64,000 nt of DNA from Lepus europaeus. Its lineage: Eukaryota; Chordata; Mammalia; Lagomorpha; Leporidae. Shown piece after piece: positions 36,604 through 56,348 of this stretch (position 1 is the stretch's first letter; each line of letters begins with the position of its first letter). The notes below the pieces were generated by a model that worked only from the letters and a program-made list of their open reading frames with translations, searched no databases and was not told the DNA's origin. The DNA lies in assembly GCF_033115175.1 (NCBI RefSeq), contig NC_084828.1:93869388-93933387 (forward strand). The letters are read 5' to 3'. A program made the translations under genes and the position numbers.

Positions 36604-36911
36604 TGGGGCCAGTGGTGTGGCATAGTGTGTAAAGCCACCACCTGCAGTTCCAGCATCCCCTATGGGTGCCGGTTCGAGTCCCGGCTGCTCCACTTCCAAT
36701 CCAGCTCTCTGCTATGACCTGGGACAGCAGTGGAAGATGGCCCAAGTCCTTGGGCCCCTGCACCCACGTAGGAGACCCAAAGGAAGCCCCTGGCTCCTGG
36801 CTTCGGATCAGCACAGCTCTGGCTGTTGTAGCCATTTGGGGAGTGAACCAACGGAAAAGGAAGACCTTTCTCTCTGTCTCTCTCACTGTCCACTCTGCCT
36901 GTCAAAAAAAA
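36604..36911 (+). mobile_element. CSINE with intact Pol III B box
   Basis: Head TGGGGCCAGTGGTGTGGCATAG, then GGTTCGAGTCC at 36671-36681, a perfect tRNA-type B box. The 3' end CACTGTCCACTCTGCCTGTC plus A-run is of the younger type. TAAAGAGC follows the tail and TAAAAGAGC precedes the head, a probable short target duplication. Confidence 0.87.
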
Positions 36912-37693
36912 TAGTAAAGAGCATTCTATATGGAAGACATAGCAATGCAGAAAGGCTGATCAGCTCAAGAGGCAAGGCATGGTCAGAAGTGGAGAAATGC
37001 TTAGGACGATCAGAAGAGGAAGTGAAAGGAACACAGTGAGAAGTCTGGAGAAAAGGCAGCAGTAATAGTAGGTGTGCAAACAGATTGTAGCATCCGCTGT
37101 GAGTCCTGGGAATTACCAGTAAGATGAGCCACAAGGTAATCTGGATGTTTGAAGAGTAGCACATAAAGTAGCAACCCAGTGGAAACATGCAATGCTGCCT
37201 GCCACCAGGGGCACTGCTGGTATTGCAATAGTTCGTGGTAGCTTCAGGTTGAATGGATCGCAGACAATCAGAGTTATCCATAAGTTACGTAGCTGTGCAG
37301 CTCAGGCCGTGCTCAGGGGCAGCGTGGCAGTCTTATGGCCATTTGAGGGAAGCAGGAAGTGGCAGCTAATGGGTTGGTGCCCAGGTGGAGGCAGTTTGGC
37401 CACAGAGTTGAAAGTTTGGCCAAATGAGAGCAAGGACTGCTTCTGGGAGAGAGCTTTAGCTGAAATGAAGTGTGAGGCAGGACTTTGATGTTATCGAGTG
37501 TCCTTGAAAATACCCGCCAGGCATTTGCGTTTGGCTAGAGAGGATTTGGAAGCCTGGTAGTTGAAAAATAAAATGAACACTGCTTCCTTTCTAGTTGCCA
37601 GGCACTTGATATACACTGTCTCCTTTCACTCACATTTTACACAGGCAGCAACCAGGCTGATTTAGATAGCCTGCCATGTTGTACAGCTAGTGA
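36912..37693. other. Intergenic: unique DNA with MIR-like fragment (about 37575-37690)
   Basis: Ordinary unique sequence. The right part (CTAGTTGCCAGGCACTTGATATACACTGTCTCCTTTCACTCACATTTTACACAGG...TTGTACAGCTAGTGAATGGCAG) is MIR-like. No gene recognised. Confidence 0.5.
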
Positions 37694-38730
37694 ATGGCAG
37701 AATTTGTTTATTTATTTATTTATTAATTTGAAAGGCAGAGTTAGGAGGAGAGACAGAGAGATCTTCCATCCACTGGTTCACTCTTGGACCAGGTTGAAGC
37801 CAGGAACTGGAGCTTGCTCCAGGTCTCCCATGTGGTTCAGGGTCCCAAGCACTTGGGCCATGGGAGCTGGATCAGAAGTGGAGTGCTGGGACTCGAACCA
37901 ACACCAATACAGGATGCTGGTACTGCAGGCCACAGCTTAACCTGCTGCACCAGAGTGCTGTCTCCAAGAATTTGGTTTAAACACCAGATCTATCTCCAGA
38001 GCTTGTGTGCCCCCCTATACCCAACAAAGTTTTTTTTGTTTTGTTTTTATTTATTTTTTGACAGGCAGAGTGGACAGTGAGAGAGACAGAAAGAAAGGTT
38101 TCCTTTGCCGTTGGTTCACCCTCCAATGGCTGCCGCGGCCGGTGCGCTGCGGTCGGCACACCGTGCTGATCCGAAGGCAGGAGCCAGGTGCTTCTCCTGG
38201 TCTCCCATGGGGTGCAGGGCCCAAGCACTTGGGCCATCCTCCACTGCACTCCCGGGCCACAGCAGAGAGCTGGCCTGGAAGAGGGGCAACCAGGACAGAA
38301 TCTGGCGCCCCGACCGGGACTAGAACCCGGTGTGCCGGTGCTGCAAGGCAGAGGATTAGCCTAGTGAGCTGCAGCACCGGCTTTTGTGGTTTTTTTTTGT
38401 TGTTGTTGTTTTTTGTTTTTTGTTTTTTTTTGACAGGCAGAGTTAAACAGAGAGAGACAGAGAGACAGAAAGGTCTTCCTTTTTCCATTGGTTCACCCCC
38501 CCAAATGGCTGCTACGGCCAGCGTGATGGGCTGATCCAAAGCCAGGAGCCAGGTGCTTCCTCCTGGTCACCCATGCGGATGTGGGTGCAGGGCCCAAGCA
38601 CTTGGGCCATCCTCCACTGCACTCCTGGGCCACAGCAGAGAGCTGGACTGGAAGAGGAGCAACCGGGACTAGAACCCAGTGTGCTGGCGCCGCAGGCAGA
38701 GGATTAGCCAAGTGAGCTGCGGTGCTGGCC
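37694..38730 (-). mobile_element. Three minus-strand CSINEs (37694-37964, 38030-38382, 38388-38730)
   Basis: The first is an older copy. The second and third are younger-type, with the signatures TTTTTGACAGGCAGAGTGGACAGTGAGAGAGAC and GGGACTAGAACCC, and they stand almost back to back. CAAAGTTTT lies left of the second and right of the third (38732), so the pair probably shares one outer target site. Confidence 0.83.
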
Positions 38731-39120
38731 CAAAGTTTTGTTTTGAAACGTTTCCAAGCTACCAAAAAAAATTTGAAACATAATACAAATATTCACATAC
38801 CCTTCATCTGGAGTCACCAGCCGGTTAACAGCTTGTGCTTTATGCCACGTATCTTGCCAGTTACTGGTTTGGATATGACTGAGACTCAATAAAAGGAAGC
38901 CATGGAGAAAGGAGAGATCTAGAAGAAATCCCTCTACAGATGCTTGAAGAAAGCATGGAAATGTAGGGACCCGCTGAAAGCAGAGACAGAAAAAGCAGAC
39001 CAGCCACCAACTGTCCAACTTCTGTCCAGAGACCAGTGCTGGGGGAGTCACTGGCAGTGGAAACGGAAGGTTATTTCTGGAATCTGAGTACTGAGGAGAA
39101 AAGAGCAACAGTGTTGTTTT
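38731..39120. other. No gene seen
   Basis: Unique intergenic sequence without recognised repeat or gene structure. Confidence 0.35.
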
Positions 39121-39446
39121 AAGATTTATTTATTTACTTGAAAGCGTTTACACAGACAAGGAGAGGCGGCGGCGGCGGTGGGGGGGGTGTCTTCCATCTG
39201 CTGGTTCACTTCCCAATTGGCTGCAACGGCCAGAGCTGTGCCCATCCGAAGCAAGGAGCCAGTAGCTTCTTTCAGATTTCCCATGCGGGTGCAGGGGCCC
39301 AAGAACCTGGGCCATCTTCTACTGCTTTCCCAGGCCATAACAGAGAGCTGGATCGGAAGTGGAGCTGCCAGGACTTGAACTGGCGCCCATATGGGATGCC
39401 GGCACTGCAGGTGGTGGCTTTACCCATATGATACAGCGCCAGCCCC
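39121..39446 (-). mobile_element. CSINE with internal (GGC)n
   Basis: AAGATTTATTTATTTACTTGAAAGCG at the left, a private GGAGAGGCGGCGGCGGCGGTGGGGGGG insert at about 39160-39187, and the right end ATACAGCGCCAGCCCC. AGCAACAG appears on both flanks (39103 and 39447). Confidence 0.82.
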
Positions 39447-39545
39447 AGCAACAGGTTTTTAAATTGGGCTTTAAGAGTTTTAGATCTGTAGCTATACAAA
39501 CATTTGGCCAAATTAATTCAGTGCTAGCTATGTTGTGTAGATTAA

Positions 39546-39808
39546 AAAATATATATATTTATTTGAAAGGCAAAGTGACAGAGATAGAGGTTTAGACCCT
39601 GGATGCCTGCCAACAGCCAGGTTGGGGCCAGGAGAACTCCATCCTGGTCTCCCACAGGGGTGGTGGGTGTCAAGTACTTGGGTCACCATGTGCTACCTTC
39701 ACAAGCACAGTAGCAGGAAGCTGAGTAGCTGGGACTCAAGCCAACACTGTGCTGAGAGAGGTCCCTGTCCCAAGCAGCAGTTTAACCTGCTCCACCACAA
39801 TGCTGGCT
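39546..39808 (-). mobile_element. Diverged CSINE
   Basis: AAAAATATATATATTTATTTGAAAGGCAAAGTGACAGAG at left; right end CTCCACCACAATGCTGGCTCC. The following stretch (39809-40142) is unique. Confidence 0.7.
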
Positions 39809-40142
39809 CCTGTGTTGTATGTTTTTAAACACTTTCTACATTCTTAAATGCAGCAGAATCCGTAAAAGAAGACTCCAGGCCACATGGTTAGTGTTCCCAC
39901 CAGGCAAAGGGGAGGAGTCACTTCCTTGTATCTCACCCTTGGGACACCGGCACACACACTGCACAACCTGAGCTGAGGAAGGAACTTCAGGGTCTGCCTG
40001 ACACAGTCAAGATCTGGAAGGCTGACACTCAACTACTGATGTCAAATCATTCTGTATGTGATTTCCCCTGCAAAATGGACACAATCCTACCGATCTCAAG
40101 GGCTTATGGGAACTCCATGTGATCACTAAAAAAGCAATCCTG

Positions 40143-40433
40143 GAGCAGGCGTTTGGCCTAGTACTTAAGATGCCGGTTAGGACAGCAGCATCCCATATTG
40201 GAACGCCTGGGTTAGGCTCCTGGCTCCCGCTTCTGGCTCCAGGTTCTTGCTAAATGCAGACTCTGGGAGGGAGCGGGGATGACTCAAGTGCTTGAATCGT
40301 TGCCACACACCTGGGAGATTTGGATTGAATGCCAGGCTTCCAACTTGGGTCCCGCCTGGCCACCACAGTTGTGGGTACTTAGGGAGTGAATCAGCAGGTG
40401 GGAGATCAATTTCTCCCTTAATACTACTACTAA
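40143..40433 (+). mobile_element. Old CSINE relative
   Basis: GAGCAGGCGTTTGGCCTAGTACTTAAGATGCC..GTTAGGACAGCAGCATCCCATATTGGAACGCCTGGGTT, body 'GGGGATGACTCAAGTGCTTGAATC', decayed 3' end TTTCTCCCTTAATACTAC. Same old subfamily as 7923 and 31322. Confidence 0.65.
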
Positions 40434-49706
<9,273 letters not shown>

Positions 49707-49820
49707 TGGCTGCCAGGGATGGATACTGCTTTAGACTTTTGGGGGGAATTGTGACCTTCTGATCTTTTGTTACTAAGTGAGATGACTTTACTGAATAAAG
49801 AACTTTATCCCCAAGGTCTC
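49707..49820 (+). other. PSMD2: PSMD2 3' UTR
   Basis: Very short 3' UTR (about 110 bp) from the TAG to just past the poly(A) signal, with a U-rich stretch beforehand (TTTTGGGGGGAATTGTGACC). Confidence 0.8.
49794..49799 (+). terminator. PSMD2: PSMD2 poly(A) signal AATAAA
   Basis: ACTGAATAAAGAACTTTATCC, 88 bases after the stop codon, followed by GGTCTCTCTGTCTGTTTTC, a GU/U-rich downstream region. Confidence 0.9.
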
Positions 49821-49950
49821 TCTGTCTGTTTTCTAAGGTGCCATGGCTGGAGGCTAGCCTGGGATGAGGAGTAGATGTGAGAGGGCATTGTTTGGAGCCA
49901 CCCTAAGTTTAAAATAGCAGGGAGGCTGCCCTCAATAGAAACTAGCCGCT

Positions 49951-50278
49951 GGGGCTGGCACCGTGGCACAGCGGGTTAAAGCCTTGGCCTGAAGCGCCAG
50001 CATCCCATATGGGCTCCAGTTCTAGTCCCAGCTGTTCCTCTTCTGATCCAGCTCTCTGCTATGGCCTGGGAAAGCAGTGGAAGGTGGCCCAAGTGCTTGG
50101 GCCCTGCACCCACGTGGGAGATCCAGAAGAAGCTCCCTGCTTCAGATCTACACAGTTCCAGCCATTGCAGCCAGCTGGGGAGTGAACCATCAGATGGAAG
50201 ACTTCTCTCTCTCTGCTTCTTTCTCTGTGTAACTCTGCCTTTCAAATAAATAAATCTTATAAAAAATTAATCTTTAAA
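49951..50278 (+). mobile_element. CSINE downstream of PSMD2
   Basis: Head GGGGCTGGCACCGTGGCACAGCGGGTTAAAGCC, tail CTCTGCCTTTCAAATAAATAAATC plus A-rich run. Complete copy. Confidence 0.88.
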
Positions 50279-51090
50279 AAAGAAAGAAACTGAACCCCTT
50301 TCCCTCCTTCCTTGTCATCTTCTGATTTCGTTTTTCTAGAACGCTTGAGAAGCTGATAATATAATAAATCATTCTAGGCAATGCACATATGCAGATTTTT
50401 ATACCAATTACAAATAACTTTCCAAAGGGCTTGTGGATCTGTTCTTCTCTTCCCTCAAGGATACATCCCATTGGAGCCTGCTATCTCCTGACCTTGAGCT
50501 AAGAATGTCCCAGAGTGGCAGCCGCACTCTTCTGTAATTCAATCCTGTACTACTGAATGAATGAATGAATGTTTTTGGCTATTGGAGAGATCTGGTGATG
50601 TTAACATCTACTTCTGGACTACCCTTGTAGGAGCTGAATTTGAGAAAGGTTGACCCTGACCTTCATCCTAGTGAGGCAGTGGGAAAGAGGAGTGGCCTCC
50701 TTCCTGGAATGTAATCACTCCCTCTGCAGTGCCCCTTCCTGGTCTGGCTGGTGTGGATGTAGCTGCGCTGCCACCTGGGGCCTGGATGCAGTGGCGGAGA
50801 ACATGGCTCTGCCAGCTAATCGTGGCTGGCATTTACCCAGCACTCATGGTGAGCTTCACCTCGTCACAGTGGCTGGCACGAAATAGAGATTCTGTGCATG
50901 TTGAAGGAACTGTTATATATGCTTTTGAGACTTCACCACAATTTGGGGAGGTAGGTATTAATCCCATGTTTTGGTAAGGAATATGAAATTTGAAAAGGTT
51001 TGATAACTTGCTCAAGGTTACATAGTAAGTGGTAGAGCTAGGGTGGGAATCCTTTGTATTTTAGGTCTTTTTTAGAAAACAAAATTGCTT
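50279..51090. mobile_element. Intergenic unique DNA with MIR-like fragments (about 50800-50880, 50930-51050)
   Basis: The sequence GGGGAGGTAGGTATTAATCCCATGTTTTGGTAAGG..GATAACTTGCTCAAGGTTACATAGTAAGTGGTAGAGCTAGGGTGGGAATCC is a clear MIR core in minus sense. No gene seen. Confidence 0.6.
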
Positions 51091-51915
51091 TTAAAGATTT
51101 ATTTACTTGAAAGGGTTACAGAAAGAGAAAGAGTAAGAGAAATCTTTCATCTGCTGGTTCACTCCCCAAATGGCCACAACTGTGGGCTCTGGTCAGACAG
51201 AAGCCAGGAGCCAGGCTCATCTGGGTGGCCCATGTAGGTTCAGGGTCCCAAGCACTTAGGCCATTTTCCACTGCTTTCCTAGGCACATTAGCAGAGAGCT
51301 GGATTGGAAGTGGAGCAGCCAGCCTTGAACTGGTGCCCATATGGGGTGCTTGTTTCGTGGGCAGTGGCTTAATTTCTGCCACAAGGCTGGCCCCTATTTT
51401 TATTTCTTTGAAAGGCAGAGAGAGATAAAGAGTGTCCTCTGGTTCACTCCTCGACAACATTTTCTGGGCCCAGCCAAAGCCAGTAGCTCAGAATGCAATC
51501 TGTGTCTCCCCTGTGGGTGGAGGGACCCACTGCTGCCTCCCAGTGTGTTTGATAGCAGGAAGCTGAAATTGGAAGCAGATTTAGGTCTCATTCTTAATAG
51601 ATACAGGTATCCCAAGCAGTGTGTTTGCTGCTGTACCAGTCTGAGAGAAAGCTTCCACTGATGGTTCACTCCCCAAATGCCTGTGATGGCTTGGACTGGG
51701 CCAGGCTGCAGCCAAAAGCCAGGAACTTAGTCTGGCCTACGTGGGCACCAGGGTCCCTACCACTTGACCCATAACTGCTGCCTCCCAGGGTCTGCATTAG
51801 CAGGAAGCTGGAGTCGGGAGCCAGAGCCAGGAATCTAACCCAGGTACTCCGAGATGAGATGCAGGTGTCTGAACCCGCATCTTAAATCCCTAAGCTAAAT
51901 GCCTGTTCCTAGGGT
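51091..51915 (-). mobile_element. Three CSINE copies/fragments in minus orientation
   Basis: A full copy (51091-51392, tail complement TTAAAGATTTATTTACTTGAAAGG, head complement CCACAAGGCTGGCCCC) is followed by two older fragmented copies (about 51395-51640 and 51641-51912). The last ends AGCTAAATGCCTGTTCC. Confidence 0.7.
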
Positions 51916-51950
51916 TACAACCTTGAATCCATGTGACACCAAAGCCCATG

Positions 51951-52411
51951 TGTTAGGAAAATGGTGCAGTTTAATCTATGGCGCGATCTACACCCTGACA
52001 CCATCCTAGGCTCTATCCCCCGCTGCCATTGCTGGTAGCCAGGTAGCCACATGGCCCAACCACCATTGTCAAGTTCCACCCCCATCCTAATGGGATTCAC
52101 TATTCCTACTTCCCTGCCCACCCCTGGAAAAGGGATATTAGACCTGCTTCCCAGACACGCGCTCTCTTTTTTTACACGTGGCTCTCACTCTGTCTTCTCT
52201 GTACTCTCTGCTCTCCTCTCCTCTCCCCCTCGCGTCTCTCTCCTCTCTGCTCTCTCTCTTCTCTCCTCCCTAGCTCTTCTCTCTGTCCCTCTCTTATACT
52301 CTCCTTCTCTCTCTTTTTCTCTCTTTGCCCCTTCCCTCCAGTCTGCTGGGTTTTCCCCAATAAACCCTTTCCCTTACTCTGATGTTTGGTGTGTTTTGTG
52401 ACGGCCTAACT
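51951..52411 (+). mobile_element. LTR-like element, possible solo LTR of an endogenous retrovirus
   Basis: TGTTAGG at 51951 and CCTAAC at 52405-52410 form a short imperfect inverted repeat. Within lie a long CT-rich tract (52180-52345) and CCCCAATAAACCCTTTCCC (AATAAA at about 52360), all arranged like U3-R-U5 of a long terminal repeat. There is no internal retroviral coding sequence, and I could not find a convincing target duplication. It could instead be another old repeat with a poly(A)-like hexamer. Confidence 0.35.
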
Positions 52412-52929
52412 CCGTGGTCTTATTCACGATATTAATCCATCTCTTTAGCCTTAGAGACTTGAGGGCCTCTTTCTAACCTGAAGTCTTTTCTTGCTGGAGA
52501 ATAGCAGCAACTTTGGATTGAGTCTCTCACTGTCTTCTCTGCCTCACTTGGCCTCTTGTACAAAAGATGGAAGCGCTGGTGTGGGAATCCTCAGACCGGT
52601 GAAGCCCTTTGACGACTGCTGTATTCTCCGCGATACTGATTGCTTTACCTGATTTCCAGTGGTGCTGATGATAATTTAGGAAGTGAGTTGTAAACTGAAA
52701 CATAAAAGGAAAAATCCCCAAATCCATGATTGTGCTTTAGAGTAAAAAATGTTCTTAATGGCCCTTAACCTTTCATATTCAGACATTCAGCAACAACAAT
52801 TTCAACAGAGCCTTAATCTGCATGGGACATTTCTCTGGCTTGTAAGATTAAAAAAAAAGATAAGAAAAAAATCCTATCTTCAAAAAGCTTAAGGCAATGG
52901 AAAAGGAAGTCACCTGAAAACAACTGTGG
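52412..52929. other. No gene seen
   Basis: AT-rich unique intergenic DNA with no recognised structure. Confidence 0.35.
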
Positions 52930-53226
52930 GGGCCGGTGCTGTGGTGCAGCAGGTTAACACCCTAGCCTGAAGCGCCATCATCCCATATGGGCTCCACTTC
53001 CAATCCAGCTCTCTGCTATGGCCTGGGAGAATGGTGGAAGATGGTCCAAGTCCTTGGGCCCCTGCATCTGCGTGGGAGACACGGAAGGAGCTCCTGGCTC
53101 CTGGCTTTGGTTTGGCTCAGTTCTGGCGATTGCGGCCATGAACCATCAGATGGAAGACTCTCTCTCTGCCTCTGCCTCTCTGTAACTCTGACTTTCAAAT
53201 AAATAAATACATATTTAAAAACATAT
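52930..53226 (+). mobile_element. CSINE
   Basis: GGGGGCCGGTGCTGTGGTGCAGCAGGTTAACACCC head and CTCTGACTTTCAAATAAATAAATAC tail. The B-box region is partly deleted (CCATATGGGCTCCACTTCC). Confidence 0.85.
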
Positions 53227-53682
53227 TTTTAAGGGATAAAATCAATAGGACTTGATTTTGATTCAAACACCAATAGGACCTGGTGTCTGATTAGATGGGA
53301 AGACATGTAGGCTGAATCCTAGATGTTCAGGTTGGACACTATTCACTGAAATGATGAGAACTTTTCTAATGCCATCCTTACCTACCACACCAAGGCCCAT
53401 GGTGTCATGACACGGTGCATGACAGGGCCAGGCTGTGATAGCAGGAAAAGTGGTTTTCAGAGTAGGATCTGGGTGCCAATTCATGTAGCTTTCTCTGAGC
53501 TTTAATTTCTGTATATAGTGGGAATGGTAACACGTGTATTTTATAGGCAAGTGTCAGGATTCATTGGTGCTGAGAAAATGTCTCATTACCTTCTGGGATT
53601 ATGTGTGTATGAAACAGGATGGAGTGGAGAGAGGAAACAGCCTCTGTGCTACACACTGAGGCACTGTTTTAAGTATTTTCTT
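53227..53682. other. No gene seen
   Basis: Unique intergenic DNA between SINEs. Confidence 0.35.
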
Positions 53683-54328
53683 TTTTTAAAAGATTTATTA
53701 TTTATTTGAAAGAGTACACAGAGAGAGAAGGAGAGGCAGAGAGAGAAAGAGAGGTCTTCCATCTGCTGGTTCACACCTCAACTGGCTGCAATGGCCAGAG
53801 CTGCACAGTTCCGAAGCCAGGAGCCAGGAACTTTCTCTGGGTCTCCCATGTGGATGCAGGGGCCCAAGGACTTAGGCCATCTTCCATTGCTTTCCTAGGT
53901 TACAGCAGAGAGCTGGATCAGAAGTGGAGCAGCCGGGTCTCAAACCGGCACCCACATGGGATGCTGGCACTGCAGGCAGCAGCTTACCTGCTGTGCCACA
54001 ATGCTGGCCTCTTTAAGTCTTTTTTTTTTTTTTTTTTTTTTTTGAAGAGTTACAGAGAGAGATAGAGACAGAGAGGTCTTCCATCCACTGGTTCACTCCC
54101 CAGATGGCCGTAACGGCTGGAGCTGCACTGATCTGGAGCCAGGAGCTTCTTCCAGGTCTCCTACGTAGGGGCAGGAGCCCAAGCACTTGGGCCATCCTCT
54201 ACTGCTTTCCCAGGCCTTGGCAGGGAGCTGGATCGGAAGAGGAGCAGCCGGGATTAGAACTGGCACCCATATGGGATGCCTGCGCTTCAGGCCAGAGCTT
54301 TAACCAGCTGCGCCACAGTGCCAGCCCC
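53683..54328 (-). mobile_element. Two adjacent minus-strand CSINEs (53683-54011 and 54018-54328)
   Basis: Each has an oligo-T/TTTATT left end and a degenerate head complement on the right (GCCACAATGCTGGCC; GCCACAGTGCCAGCCCC). CTTTAAGT / CTTAAAGT near 53670, 54010 and 54332 suggests repeated use of one site: TTTTAAGTATTTTC stands left and CTTAAAGTATTTTC stands right of the pair. Confidence 0.83.
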
Positions 54329-54407
54329 CTCTTAAAGTATTTTCAATGAACTCCTTTAACCCTCACAATCCAATAAAGTGGATGTTATTGTGAGAAAAAG
54401 CATGGTG

Positions 54408-54706
54408 GTTGGGGTGGGCCTCCTGGCACAGTGGGTTAAATCACCCCTGGGGACACCTGTATCCTGTACTGGAGTACTGGCTGAGTCCTGGCTACTCTGC
54501 TCCCAGCCCAGCATTCCTGCTGATACCTTCTGGGAGGCAACAGATGATGGCCTAGGTGCCTGCACTCCCGGCATCCACTTGGAAGACCGGGGCCCAGCCA
54601 TACTTGTAACTGGCATTTGGGGAGTCGCCAGCAGACAGATCTCTGTCTCTTCTCTGTCACTCTACCTTTCAAGCAGATGAAAAACATTTATTTTTAAAAG
54701 GCATGA
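54408..54706 (+). mobile_element. Diverged CSINE
   Basis: GGTTGGGGTGGGCCTCCTGGCACAGTGGGTTAAATC head, body CAACAGATGATGGCCTAGGTGC, 3' end CTGTCACTCTACCTTTCAAGCAGATGAAAAAC. Confidence 0.65.
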
Positions 54707-55230
54707 TGGTTAAAAGGCCAGACTTGCTTCAGATCTTTACGTTTACAACAGGTTACTAAGGTAGGGAGGAAGCAGGCAGTCATCAGTATGTTTAGATTAC
54801 AATCCAAAGCACTGGTAGGGGTTGGCTCTAGGACGGCCCCTTAGGGCCTCCAAGATGTGACTGTCTCGGGGCTGTTCATTCTGCCATCATCCTGTGTTTT
54901 CATGAGTGATTTTGCCCCTCCCTGAGAGCGACTGATCTGGTCAACACACCTACCCTTAAGTACTTCCCTCGTTAGAATGTTTCAATCCTTTCAGTAACAA
55001 TCAGTTTCCTTTGTTAAAAATGTCTTTCACTATCTACTCAAAAGGCTGCAAAATTCAAAATGCACGATCCACTCAGGCCCGAGTTTAATGTCAACGTTCT
55101 CAGCCCTCGGCTAGCATTTCCCCTGGCACTTAGTATGCGCTCAATAAATGCTTGCCCAAAGTATGAATGAACGAAAGAACTGCCGAACAGAGCCGCCAAG
55201 GGGTGTCGGCATGGGAGTTCCAAAGTTCGG
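54707..55230. other. EIF4G1 upstream flank; ancient repeat fragment
   Basis: Unique DNA. CCTGGCACTTAGTATGCGCTCAATAAATGCTTG (about 55122-55154) is a typical MIR/L2-type terminal motif. The CpG island begins at about 55200. No gene. Confidence 0.45.
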
Positions 55231-55382
55231 GAGGGGACAAGGGGGCGGGCAGAGGCGGTCACGTGACGGGGTGGGGCAAACCCCATGTGCTCCGCTGCGC
55301 CGGCGCCCGGCGCGGCTCCGCCCTCCGCGCTGGTCACGTGGTGGCGCCGGCTGCGCCTGCGGAGAAGCGGTGGCCGCCGAGC
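55231..55382 (+). promoter_or_regulatory. EIF4G1: EIF4G1 promoter with two CACGTG E-boxes
   Basis: A GC-rich promoter contains GTCACGTGAC (55258-55267, a 10-bp palindrome) and GTCACGTGGT (55333-55342), plus GGGCGGGC at about 55242. CACGTG is the binding core of MYC/MAX, USF and TFEB/TFE3, and the full palindrome matches the CLEAR consensus. The leader exon starts shortly after. Confidence 0.6.
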
Positions 55383-55470
55383 GGGATCTGTGCGGGGAGC
55401 CGGAAATGGTTGTGGACTACGTCTGTGCGGCTGCGTGGGGCTCGGCCGCGCGGACTGAAGGAGACTGAAG
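55383..55470 (+). other. EIF4G1: EIF4G1 non-coding leader exon 1 (start approximate)
   Basis: The exon ends at a strong donor GACTGAAG|GTAAAG (55470/55471). The 5' edge is estimated from CpG context only. It contains a complete short upstream ORF (55406-55468). Confidence 0.6.
55406..55468 (+). other. Upstream ORF in EIF4G1 exon 1 (20 codons)
   Basis: ATG at 55406 in the context GGAAATGG (A at -3, G at +4, favourable) opens MVVDYVCAAAWGSAARTEGD and stops at TGA 55466-55468, two bases before the exon donor. It is therefore entirely within exon 1 if transcription starts upstream of 55406. Confidence 0.5.
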
Positions 55471-56291
55471 GTAAAGCCGCCATGTCCGGGCCCGACCCGG
55501 CCCCCCCACCCCCTCCCCCCGCATCCGCCGCCATCCGGGCCGGGACCGGCCACCCTGCACCGCCGCCCCGGCGCCCCGGCCCCGCGGCCCGAGCTCGGGC
55601 CCCTGCCCGCCAGGGCTCGATCCCCGGCCCACGTGTGTCCGGCCTGGCTGGGCCTGGCTGCTGGGTGGGGGTGGGGGAGCGCGGGGCCGAACTATGTGGG
55701 CCCCGCGGGCTGGGAGGGCGCCGGGTTCGCCGGTCGCGAAATGCCACTCGGGCCCGACCCGGGGAGGCCCGGCGGCCCGCGGGAGCAGCACCGCGGCCCC
55801 AGGCCCGCCGCCCCCCCTTCGCGGCCAGGCCGCCGGGAAGTGACACGTTGTTCTTTGGCACTGGCCGGCGCTGCGCAGGGAGGGCGCAGGGGAGGGAGGC
55901 GGCGGCGGCGGGCAGGGAGGAGCCCCCGGCCCCGCCCGCCCTCCAGGCCGACCCTCACTTGCTTGAAACCGGCTCGCCGCCGGCCGCCAGCCGCCGCCCG
56001 CCTGGCCTTTTAAAGCCCGCCTCCCGCCCTTCCCGGCCTACACTCCTGGGGCGGCGGCAGGCCTCGCCTCTGGCCCTGCCCGGGTTGCCCCCGCGGCAGG
56101 CATATCTTCTGCGCCCCTGGGCCAGGCACCGAACCCGGTGTCCCCGGGTGGGGGGGTGGGGACACCACGGCCGAAGCAGCTAGCTCCGTGTGTGATCCGG
56201 GAGCCTGGTGCCAGCTTGACCTGGAATTTCCGGTCTGGTTGGTCTCGGGTCCCGCGGAGCCAGGTTGATACCCCTCACCTCCCAACCCCAG

Positions 56292-56348
56292 GCCCTCGGA
56301 TGCTCAGAACCTGTAGGCCGCACCGTGGACTTATTCTTAACCGAAGGG
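56292..56348 (+). other. EIF4G1: Candidate EIF4G1 non-coding leader exon 2
   Basis: A 57-base segment is bounded by a good acceptor (CTCCCAACCCCAG) and an excellent donor (GGG|GTGAGT). It begins GCCCTCGGATGCTCAG. Its ATG at 56300 stays open across the predicted junction to the exon at 56572. It resembles what I remember of a human EIF4G1 leader exon. Inclusion in mRNA is inferred. Confidence 0.55.
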
